Positions 1 through 10,600 of a stretch of 64,000 nt of DNA are shown one piece after another. Location of the stretch: contig JAZGTN010000013.1 in NCBI GenBank assembly GCA_037783415.1, positions 434,001-498,000 of the forward strand, read 5' to 3'. Below the pieces are notes generated by a model. That model saw only the letters and a list, made by a program, of their open reading frames with translations, searched no databases and was not told where the DNA came from. Numbering within the stretch: the first letter of the stretch is position 1; each line of letters opens with the position of its first letter. Made by a program: the position numbers and the translations under genes. The DNA comes from Leptasterias polaris (lineage: Eukaryota; Echinodermata; Asteroidea; Forcipulatida; Asteriidae).

Positions 1-57
1 CTGTAGGTTACTGACGGTGTAGTCAGCATATTAGGCACCATGCATGTAGTTGGACTA

Positions 58-466
58 GCACTGTTCTGCCCCAACTTGACAGTCGCACCAACTATAGTTT
101 GGACTGGTCCCAACTTGAGTGTTAAAGTTGGGGCGTCCCAACTGCAGTAGTAAATGTACAGGGTACCAGCGGAGCAAGCAGGGGGAGCTCTCTGCAATTG
201 CAGGTTGTGTGAGTGTGATGTTCTGTGATTCCCAGAAAAAATTTATTTTTATATTATGAATCAACAAATTGTTGGTTTTGTTTTATGTGTTATGTACAAG
301 AAAAAATTTGACTTTTTCAGGGTGAATAAAAGGTGGACCGAGGCTATCCTGTACAGTAAAGCCTGTACTGTAGAGTTCTATGGGCAATCCCAACTGTAAC
401 ACTCAAGTTGGGAACGGTCCCAACAATAGTTGAAACGATTGTCAAGTTGGGACGGAACAGCACCAT
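58..466. repeat. Inverted-repeat (foldback) element, about 0.4 kb
   Basis: The arms at 58-139 and about 388-466 are imperfect reverse complements. Both carry the blocks CCCAACTTGA, CAACTAT and CCCAACTTGAGTGTTA in mirrored order. The outer ends read CTGTTCTGCCCC and, on the other strand, CTGTTCCGTCCC. The centre is AT-rich and has no coding potential. This is the layout of a non-autonomous DNA transposon. No clear target duplication was seen, so the family is unassigned. Confidence 0.6.
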
Positions 467-739
467 ATCGTTACATACATTTTTGACTCCCACAATGGCA
501 GACCATGAGCAGACAGTAGCCGTGTGTAACATCAGTGCAAGGGCAATTCCATTCAAGGTTTTTTTTCCAAATAAAACAGACAATTTACTCTTTTTTGTTG
601 GATTTGGGGTCTCTTGGTCTTTGTAATCTGAGGTCCTCTGAAGTGGTTTGTAATAACAAAAGCAAAGGGAAACAGTATTCATATGTGAAAGCAATAAGCA
701 GTCTCTGCTTGGCCAAAATGTTGGAGTTCCAAGAATTAC

Positions 740-1742
740 CTTGATGTGTCGTATTTCTTGCAGAATGAATAGCATCCATTCTATTTGAAATCAGGCCTGG
801 AATGGGGATAAACTCGGTGTTCTTCTCGGAGTAAATCTCCACAACGAGCCTTTGGAGTTCTTTCTTAAGATCACTTCCCACAACCTGTGTGTCCTCGGTG
901 GCTTTACTCTTATTGGTAATTTTTGGCTTGCTACGACTGTGCTGTCTGGAGGGCTGCCTGAGAAAACTGTTGTTTAAACTGTGCTGTTGTTCTCCTACAC
1001 TTTCATCAAGGGATAAAAATGTTTCCCCATCTGATTCTAAGCTGTTCAGTGTCAGGCGCAGTTGGCTGAAGTGGGCCGGGGAATCGGTGGGGCTCTCAAG
1101 CAACAAAAACTCTGATGTACTTGGTAGGCTCTCAAACAATTCACCGTCGCTTAAATTGTATGATGTGTTTCTGCTGTAGCCGGGGTGTGTTTGGTGAATG
1201 TCCCGAGGTGGCGTTACGGCTTTGGAACCAGTGTCTTGCTGTGGGACAAGAATCCGAAGATACCTTGCAGTGTTTCTATCTCCTTCAACAAGAGGGTCTG
1301 AAGAACTCAAGATGTGGGGAGCATTGGAACCTTCATGAGACAACAATCTGTCAGGAGATGATGGTAATGAAGCAGATGAAAACAAATCAAACTGCAGTTG
1401 GGTTTGGAGTTGTCCTGTGGCATTCACTGGACCCGAGTCTGGTACAGCACTAACATAATCTACATCTCTGACTGGAATCTCACCGATGTCATCATCTAGG
1501 ATCTCACCCTGAGGGAGAGACACTTCCTCGTAGTCTTGTCTGAAGGATGGAGACTCTATATGGGAGAGTCCGGCAAGCTCTCGCAAAGTCTCCTGGCTTC
1601 TGTTTGTCCTGTCTCCTGCAGCCTCTTGCTGTTGTATTTCAGAGTCGTAGGAAACTAGAATATCAAAAGAGCCCCCAGTATCCCCCAGCTGTCTGGTCAG
1701 GTGGTTTGCTCGTCTTAAAGCAGACAGTTTGAATTCATCCAT
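740..1742 (-). CDS. Coding exon of an unrecognised serine-rich protein
   Basis: Reading starts at the ATG at 1742 and stays open to a consensus donor (CAAG|GTAATT) at 740/739. The open frame continues into the intron, where it loses its character. The exon codes for about 334 residues. The start (MDEFKLSALRRANHLTRQ) looks helical and is followed by a long, probably disordered stretch rich in Ser, Gln, Asp and Glu with repeated SxSP/LPSTSE-type patches. A more ordered basic and helical segment (DLKKELQRLVVEIYSEKN, then GLISNRMDAIHSAR) lies just before the donor. No catalytic motif, signal peptide or membrane segment is visible. I do not recognise the family; a scaffold or coiled-coil protein would fit. 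It is divergent from TBCCD1, whose start is 5.8 kb away. The next exon would lie beyond the left edge or in 1-730, where only a repeat is seen. An in-frame upstream exon cannot be excluded, because a possible acceptor (TCAAG) lies just before the ATG. Confidence 0.6.
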
Positions 1743-3493
1743 TGAAATACATTCTTGACGGGAAATTCAGGAAGCCAGTCAAAATTGGACAGCAATTAGC
1801 TTCATTAAAATAAAAATACGAAAAAGTACTGCACATTAGTCAAGGATTAGTATTAAGCATAAAACAATGTATAGTTCATTTTTTTGTTAATTAGGCTACA
1901 TGTACATATACATCCTGGAAGAAGGTTTTGAGGCCTCTGAGGATATTTTACCGGCAATGGTAAAACCATCCAAACCAGGGCTGGAATTTCGTATTTGAGA
2001 GGGTAAGGCGGTTTTCATTTTTGCAAAGGGTACATCCATAGGATAAACTTAAAGTCTATGGTTGGTTATCTTGCTGTACCACAGTTTCAGACTCTATCCC
2101 CCCCCCCAGAAAAAATAATAATAAATAAAAATAAAAATTAGAAACACAAATTAGTCAGTACTATCCTTGTGAGGCAATTTAAAAAGAAGAATTTTGATTT
2201 ATAAGCAAGAGCATAGTCCACTAGGCTTTCATTGTCAGGATGTGGTAGCAAATTTGGTAATTTAACTACTCATGTATGTGTCAAAGAGGGCTCTACCCCC
2301 AGTGCTTTCAGACGATTTTACTACTACAGTACTAGTACCTGGTAAAATATATCCTCTTTTCCAAAAACTTTAAAGTCAAAAATTGTGGTACTGCAAAAAA
2401 GCATTTGGATGATTTTATCATTTTTACCGTAGCCGCTAAAATATTCACTGCCTTTAAAAGTTTAATCTTTTCTTTACAATGAACAATGATGTTGTTGGTC
2501 CAAATCTGTGGTCCTTATTGTTATGGTCTCTGATTTACTAAACCTATTTAGTATTTTTAAAGGGACGGTCGCCAGGAGGATGGAGGGTTACGATTATCGC
2601 CAGAGGGCTAAGGCATGATAAGGCATTGCCCCATGATGGCATGAATAGAGCCAATCCACTTCACAAGGATACAAAGTGGATTGGCCCTATTCATTGGGCT
2701 AGATTAAGGCAATGGGCCTAAAAACAAAAGGGTACAATACAATTTAAAACCAGAAACCATAAACAGTGACATGCAGGGAATTCACTAGCCCAGGTTGGAC
2801 TCCTCCGTTGCATACAACGCGACGGAGTCCAGGGTATAAAGGTGCTCTGTCGTTGCGAAAAAATTTATGATAATTTTTTTTTACATTTTTACCTTTTTGA
2901 GGAAGCTGAAACTTGACTCACATATTCTTTGTGTCCTGAACTTTACGCCTGCTCTATTCAGAATTGTAAATTTTATCCTTGGATGACATTATTGTGAAAA
3001 TAAAATGGAAATTGACGCATTCGTTGCAACAGCCTAAACTGACAGCTTGTGAACCGCTTGAGAATGCTTACGCGCATGCACGTTTTTTGTAGATGCTATG
3101 CATATCGCGCATGCGCACATGAGCCTTAACAGTCAATTGGTACACGATGGTCACATCGCTAGTGCACAACTCAGACTTATTTTCGGAAATAATGTCATCC
3201 ATGGATGTATTTGTTAGTTGTGAACTCATCAAAAGTATAGTTATGGACACCAAGAATATATGAATGGAGTTTTAGCTTCTCAAATCAGGTAAAAATATGA
3301 AAAATGTGTACCTAAAATTGTGTTCGTATTGTAAAGGATCTTTATACTCAGGACGTCAGTGCAGTGGCACCGACTGACGTCCTACCACTACCAGGGCTAG
3401 GAATTCACATGCAGTGCACTACACACTGGGGGACTGTGTGTGCATTTTTGGAGGTAGAAAGTGTCTGTGTGTGTGTGTGACTGTGACTGTCAC
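1743..3493. other. Intergenic stretch, no gene seen
   Basis: No convincing ORF or exon was found. A strong hairpin occupies 2641-2694: ATGAATAG-GCCAATCCACTT pairs with its reverse complement across a loop of about 13 bases. A second, smaller palindrome (GGACTCCTCCGTTGC / GCGACGGAGTCC) lies near 2808-2832. There is a C-run near 2099 and a TG-rich stretch near 3460-3480. Confidence 0.5.
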
Positions 3494-3502
3494 TGTCAGA
3501 CC

Positions 3503-4604
3503 TAGACCCAGTAACTGGGGCGCTGTACTCATTTTTTGAAATTTTGTCTTTTATCTTTCGTACTAGCGCGCCAGGAAATACATACGTCGCGATTCTGCAT
3601 TCCCTGATATGGCATCATTTTGAATAGGGAAGCCACAAAAAATGCCTCAGAACGACAAAAATACCCAACAAAATTGCTTTAAAAACGCCTACTCTGGCTT
3701 CTTGATATACTAGTCTAAGGTGCAACATCAGGTATTTAAATGTACTCACGATTTTGTTTAGTGCTGCAATTTTACGTTTTTGTCGAGTAGATCGGTGAAA
3801 ATGGCGGGCATAGTCTCGTTTTGCCCGAATCAAATATGGCCACTGCCGTGGAGTCCTACTAAATACCGTCAACTCACCGTCAACACGCACGGTACCATAC
3901 CATTACGCTAAAGGGGCAATAATATTACACAATACACTATAGAGGGCGGTCGTTACGTGTGAATCTGGCACCTGCACACCCATACATGAATGGTATAGTC
4001 CAACCTCCGCGAGAAGGCAAGATGGTGGCCAACGGCTATGCTGCTTAGAGATAATTTTTTTCGCGTGAAATAAACCCAATTTTCATTAAAAAAATGTAAC
4101 CTCAAACCAATGTATATTCTCTTTTAGCCCATACTTACAGTTCTATGCCTCTTTTGTCGATTTAAAATGTATATTGGAGGTGTTGACAACGTGTTGACGG
4201 TACCGTGCGTGTTGACGGTGAGTTGACGGTATTTAGTAGGACTCCACGGCAGGCAGTGGCCATATTTGATTCGGGCAAAACGAGACTCTGCCCGCCATTT
4301 TCACCGATCTACTGTACTTGACAAAAACGTAAAATTGCAGCACTAAACAAAATCGTGAGTATATTTAAATACCTGATGTTGCACCTTAGACATATCAAGA
4401 AGCCAGTAGGCGTTTTTAAAGCAATTTTGTTGGGTATTTTTGTCGTTCTGAGGCATTTTTTGTGGCTTCCCTATTCAAAATGATGCCATATCAGGGAATG
4501 CAGAATCGCGACGTATGTATTTCCTGGGGCGCTAGTCATGCTAGTACGAAAGATAAAAGACAAAATTTCAAAAAATGAGTACAGCGCCCCAGTTACTGGG
4601 TCTA
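3503..4604. mobile_element. Mutator-like foldback transposon with 9-bp target duplication
   Basis: The element begins TAGACCCAGTAACTGGGGCG at 3503 and ends with the exact reverse complement at 4604. It is flanked on both sides by the 9-bp direct repeat TGTCAGACC (3494-3502 and 4605-4613). The inverted arms are about 390-405 bp long (3503-3896 and 4199-4604) and almost identical; the main difference is a few bases inserted beside ACTAGC in the right arm. A unique loop of about 300 bp (3897-4198) contains no transposase ORF. Long terminal inverted repeats plus a 9-bp duplication are typical of the Mutator superfamily (established knowledge). This copy is non-autonomous. The ORF on the minus strand of the left arm is part of the repeat and is not a gene. 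Confidence 0.85.
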
Positions 4605-4613
4605 TGTCAGACC

Positions 4614-7099
4614 ATAGATTGTTCCTTGCTCTATGGTCAGACTGTGGGTGTGACTCTCTCCGTGCCTATCCTGTCACTTTAAAGTGTCAGAGTGGTGTAG
4701 TTTATAGATGAAGTGTCGAGTGAGTATGTCATGAATGAAGAACTGAAGTCAAGACAAGACAAATCCACGTTCATAATCTTGTAAAATGTAAAACTTAAAC
4801 TCAAATCAAAGTAAACTGTTTCAAGAAAACTTAGAAAGTAACTAATAATAATATGTCATGTATTGTTATCTTAGTCTTACCTTGAAAATCAACCATGGCA
4901 CTGTCCAGAAATGGTTCTGACGCCGATTACCGCTTTTCTCTAAATTGGTGATATTTCGATATTTCGATATTTCGCCTCCTGTGTAGAAAATCAAATTGAC
5001 GGAGATTGAACACATCCCTTTTCACGAACTCTCACGAAAAGCGAGAGGTCTTCAGGGTTCCACGCGTACAATCGACCTCGTTCACAAACGAGTATTATGT
5101 ACGCTATTTATACGATACTAAATGCGTACCTGGGGACGGTATGGCAAACAAAAAGAAAAAACGACGGAGAACTTTGAAATCTCGCTCTGGACGTGAATAA
5201 AGATTTTCAAGATGGCAGCCGCCAGCGTGAGTTACAAAATTCACTTATTTTTAATGCAAAATTTTGGCTCTAACTCCATCTGAAAGTGATAATTTTTAAA
5301 TCATTATATGCAATATATAATGTCCCCAAAGGGAGCTTTAAAATGAATGTTTTGTGCAATTAGTTACATGGGTTGTTTGACATTGTTCTGTTCTGTTTCC
5401 TGTCTTGCTTGCCTTGTGAGGCACTGCACTACGTATTGGTGGCGCTAATCAGTCGCTGGTATCACGGTAACCTGCCACTGCGCGCGCGACTTTTAAATTT
5501 GTCTCGATCTATCCTGATTGATTTCATTGAGTGAATTTGTTTTGTACATCTGGCCAAGAGGTGGTGAGATTACATGATATATTCAATATGTCACTCAACA
5601 AATAATTAAAAGATATATCCTCCCCTGTCCAGTTTTCGATGTAGTATGCCTTTTTCTTTGAATTGAAAAAAAATTAAACTATTCCATAATCAACTGATGC
5701 CCTAATTTAATTACCTTCCTTTGTTTATAAGAAATATGCAAACATATATTAAAACGTGATGGACATTGAAACTTTCACACCACGCACCGATCTTCGATGA
5801 CTTCAATACTAATAGCGTCCCATTTGTTTTGAGTTTGACCTGTTTTCGATGCAAACAAGAAAGTATGGTGTCCGGGTGAAGCCATACGTCATGTACGTGG
5901 AAGAAACATCTGCAGTGACTACAAGTGTTCTGTGAGACTTTGTGTATGACTCTATAGCCAGCAGTTGTCTTCATTTTATTCAACATATTTTTTATTAAAT
6001 TAAAAAAATTACCATGGTAATTTGCAAAAACTAAAAAAAAAAATATATAAATAAAAAAAATTAAATAATTCTTGGCTTTCAAATCTTATTTTTATTTAGT
6101 TTTGTGTCTTTTTATTTTTCTTAACATTTATACTAAAGCATATAAATAAACAGTGATAATCGAATCACAAAGCCGATGTTTAAATTTTAATATTAATAAC
6201 AATAATGATATGAGTGTTACAAAAAAAATTCTCCAGACTATTAGAAAATGATATAAGGCACATGGCTTCTTTAAACCTCTGTATTTTTTCCCCCAGAATG
6301 CTCAGCAGAATGTTCAGTCACATGATTTGATCATCGTGAATTGTGAATTGAAAAAGTGTTTGATGAAACTTTTTCGGTGGGCAAAATTTTGTTTATGGCC
6401 CCGACAGTATGACATATTTTTGTACCTTGTAGAAATGCCTAAAATACCACAACTTTTTGCATTTACAAGTGCAACTAACCAGTGGAGCCTTTCATGTTTC
6501 TAAGTTTTGGTCAAATGAGAGGAGACTCTTTGCTTGGCAAGTCAAACCACAAAAATTGTATCTAGGGACTGTTTACATCGCGCGCAGAGAGGTCAAAGGT
6601 TTGCCTCGATTTCAGGGACCCCCTGAATACAGGGAGTCCTACGATACAATTATAAATTCATTTAGTTTATTTAAATGCAAAAAATAAGACTATTTGTAAG
6701 CAGGTAAGAACACTAAAGCAGTCTAGGGGATAGGAGTAGGACCCTTCTTACAACAACAATTAATTGTTTTTCTTTACAAACATTTTGGTTATTGTTTTAA
6801 ACATTGTTAAGATTGCTTAAAAACAAAAAACAAATATTTGCACATTACAGTACAGGGTATAACTATAAAGATGGTCATGATAAAAAACTTGCCCCAGAAA
6901 AATTTGTTTACCTGAAAATAGAAATATTAAGTGAAACGTCTGATCTAAATCATAAATGGTGATGTCATCTCAGCCACCATGGTTTGCCAGATTCTAACTC
7001 TGCACAATCACAATGCACTAAGGTTGATGATTTTCAAGGCTGAGTAATTTGTTGTGGATTCGTACACAAATACACCAGAATTTACTTTTATATTTATTA
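4614..7099. other. Intergenic stretch upstream of TBCCD1
   Basis: No gene was recognised. The sequence has AT-rich parts (5960-6230), a short stutter ATATTTCG repeated three times near 4951-4972, and a GC-rich patch near 5480. An AAGATGGCAGCC start-like motif followed by a GTGAGT donor lies at about 5210-5228, but no continuing exon was found. Confidence 0.45.
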
Positions 7100-7103
7100 T
7101 TAA

Positions 7104-7465
7104 AGGCACTGTACACGTTTGGTAATTACTCAAAATATATATTAGCATAAAAACTTACTTGGTAACGAGCAACGGAGAGCTGTTGGTAGTATACAACTTT
7201 GTGAGAAATGACTCCCTCTGAAGTAACGTAGTTTTTGAGAAAGAGGTAATTTCTCACTAAAATAATAAAAGACTTCTGGCCAGAAGCCTTTTTTCTGAAA
7301 GCACACTAATTTGTACAACAAGGGTGTTTTTTCTTTCAAAATTTTCTTGCAACTTCAATGACCAATTGAGCCCAAATTTTCACAGGCTTGTTATTTTATG
7401 CATATGTTGGGATACACCAAGTGAGAATACTGGTCTTTGACAATTACAAAACGTGTTCAGTGCCT
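7104..7465. mobile_element. TTAA-flanked MITE, copy 1
   Basis: The element is flanked by TTAA on both sides (7100-7103 and 7466-7469). Its ends are AGGCACTGTACACGTTTGGT and, reverse-complemented, AGGCACTGAACACGTTTTGT. The interior is AT-rich with no ORF. It includes the block ACAGGCTTGTTATTTTATGC, which recurs in the element at 35055-35369 in the opposite orientation. TTAA targets are used by piggyBac and Kolobok families; which one applies here cannot be told. Confidence 0.8.
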
Positions 7466-7547
7466 TTAACAATTTCTGCTGTTTTAATGAATCTTTTTCA
7501 TCAGAGGACTACACTGAAGTGCATGTAATTGCCTAATACATAATAAG

Positions 7548-7637
7548 ATGGCGGCCAGAGCTAATTTGTGGCTCAAGTTTGATCCATTTCACATCGGTGC
7601 CTTGCAGGTTTCTCCACATCCCAAGTTGTCTCTCCAT
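7548..7637 (+). CDS. TBCCD1: TBCCD1 exon 1 (start codon)
   Basis: ATG at 7548 lies in the strong context AAGATGGCGGCC. The exon codes 30 residues, including WLKFDPFHIGALQV, and ends in phase 0 at CTCCAT|GTAAGT. Confidence 0.85.
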
Positions 7638-10600
7638 GTAAGTTGAACAATGTAGACTTAAAACTGAAAATAAATTGAATACTCAAATTGAATACTCAAC
7701 AATGTGATCAGGGTTCTCCACAGGGTCAAATTTTGTCCGGGCGCACGCTGGAGGTGCCGGCTGCCGGGTGATTTTTTCACGCAAGCAATGCTTATAATGT
7801 GCAAGCGCAATGAATCATCAAATCTATGTGACACTGGGTGGGAGTCTACAAACAATGGGCCAAGAAAAAAACAGTTTTCTGTTTAAATTACAGGCCTAGA
7901 AATCCGACGCGAATCGATTCGCGCCAAGATTCGCGCCCGCCGTTAACGCTGCGAATCCGAGTAGATTCGCGTGAAATTACCAGCATTCAGAAGGGGAAAA
8001 TCACTTTTTCAGCTTTATATTTGGGTCTACAAGAATATGTTTTTACTTTTCCATAAAAAAAACATTAACAATTTTCCGTTAATCCGACACAAAGTTAAGT
8101 TTTTTCACTCCTCATTTCTTTCTGTTTTATTTACAAACTTAAAAGGTATCATTCACGATCAACCACTCACGTCTGTCGTCGAGTCGATCGATACCGCCGA
8201 GTCGTCGTCCTCCATTACGTGTGTTGCCGTCATAAGGGGTAATTTTCGCAGTCCAATAAATGTTTCGGTTGAATTTTGGCCATCCAATAACACAGGCCAA
8301 TGACCGAAACAGTTAATCGTTCCAGCCGCGAAAACGTACTCCTAGTCAATCTGTTTTAATCTGTCCGCGGATTGGTTGATAGCGCGAAAGGTCCCGTTTT
8401 TGAGCCAATAGTCTTCCTGGATAGTAAGCTCACGGCATCAATCTGCTTTATACACGTGGTTACCATGTACCAAGATAGTCGATTTCCCAAGATTATCACA
8501 ATATTTCTTTTCTTTTCTATAAAAATCTGGAAACATTGAATAACGATAATGTATAACAAATAGTGAACTTTTATGACCAATTGGAAAAGAAATCCAGCAA
8601 TGATGGAGTGGGCATGTCGGAGCCGCCGAGCGTCAGTGTAAAAGACCACCAGGCAAGCACTACAAAATGCTACTATGCACTTACCTACCTGAACCCACCA
8701 CACAAAACTATATGCATCGTGTATGGTGCCACACTGCGCCACGATGTTCGTGAGGGGACGCGTAACAGAACAGCCGTCCGGACGGCTGTTACCTGTCCCG
8801 CGAAAAACAAAAGCCCCACACAAACCTGCTATTGGCAGCGCAACTGCACGATGCACTGCCAGCGATAGCTCTATGGTCCGTGTGTATGATTTACGTAGAT
8901 TGAAATGACGGCTGTTATGTGTGCCGCGGGGGCGCCGTGAAAAACAGTGCGATTTCTTATACTTGCCCGGCACGTGCGCGGTGATTAATAACGATCGTTT
9001 CATTGTGGAAATTACTGATTGACACTAATTTAGGACCGAACAGTGGCTGCAATTTTTTGTCTGGGCGCTGACAATTTTGCCCGGGCGCAGATTTTTTTGT
9101 CCGGGCGCATTTTGTATTTTGACAATTTTGTCCGGGCGCAGCGCCCGGACAAAACCGCGTGTGGAGAACCCTGAGTGATATTATGGGGAATGAGCAGTCA
9201 AGGAGCTTGCAGGCTTGGAATTTTATGGAGGTCAGGTAAACCATGGCCTCAGTTGTTCTTGCCCTGGCCTTGGTGCCCCTTCAAAAGTTTCTTATAGACT
9301 TTGAGTTTTAAGTGCCTTTTGTAGAACGACTTATATGGCCTTGCCCTCTCAAAGATCAAATTCAAGACCTGAGTTTGGTGACAGATTGGCTGCTATACCA
9401 AAGTATACCAAAGCTATGAAGCAAAACAGACAGTTGAAGTCAATGACAGTATGAGATCTACACTCATCACTAAATAAATGCATATTTAGTAAACACACAA
9501 TTTCTGCAACATTTTGGGCTACAAAAGCCAACCAACTTGATAAATTTTTTTAAACAAATTTTTGGTTCATAAGACCCTAGGCTATGTCAAGAGTACGAGA
9601 CTGAAGTAGTTCATACAGGTTCAATTCAGTTGATTAGCTCGAAATCTGGCTTCCATCCGGTAGAAAAGGACAAAGATCACAAAGCCATATTCCTATCAGC
9701 GCAGGCAAAATTTTGCAACACAAGCACATGATCAATATGCAAATTAGCTCATCAATGTTTACCAGGCGCTGTGTGTAATGGTTTATGGGAAATATTCACA
9801 ATAACTTGGTCTGGAATAGCACCTTTATCATACAAAACCATTTGAATGATATCGAGTGAACAGTCAATAGGAGGGTTGAGTACTGCTAAAATGCATTCAC
9901 AACTATTTTGTTACCATCTTAGTATTTGCGGAAAGTGGCTAACTATGCGAAGACCAAAGGACGAGCAGGTTTCCCCAATCTCAGCTTTCCAGTATGGAGA
10001 CACATTGCTGTGAACAAGCTCAACATACCAGATGACTTGGCCTGGATGTAAGTTATGCACTGAATGCAGTTTATTTTCTTTATAATGAACGCAAACACTA
10101 AAGGAATGCTGCAGGGCAAATAACTTCTGACTTGTTATGTTTGGAAATGTTTCTAATGAGGGCAACTGATACTTGTTGCAGTCCAGGGCCAGCTTCCATT
10201 GCAGAAAATAATGCTTAACAATTTGCTGCTAAGCATAAATGAGCTGGATACCAGTACATGTGATATGGTATTTTGGCTGGTAACCATATTCTGGTAAGCA
10301 TAAATTTGTTGTGTTTAGCTACATTTTGTGCTGAAGCAGCTCTATGAGATAGATACGTGGTGGATGCAATACACCGATCCAGTAGGCCACGCCCACCATA
10401 GCAACTGCTTAGCAACGACCGAACGTGTCGCGTGTGTGGCAGGCACGTCGTTGTGGATTTGTACACAGCCAGACGAGTATTCGGCCCACCGCACGCACTG
10501 ACTAACCCAGCGGATACTACTTTTCTCTGTCTTACCTCGGCTTCGGAAATGGGCAAAAATATACATTCCCTGTCTTGTCAGGGTTTCGGGAGTAGGAACT

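Noticed and set aside
3615..3890. Minus-strand ORF of 91 codons
   Set aside because: It lies entirely in an arm of the foldback element, and its mirror copy in the other arm is not open in the same way.
5210..5228. Short first exon AAGATGGCAGCCGCCAGC|GTGAGT
   Set aside because: The start and donor look good, but no following exon could be found and the coding part is only five codons; kept as a remark only.
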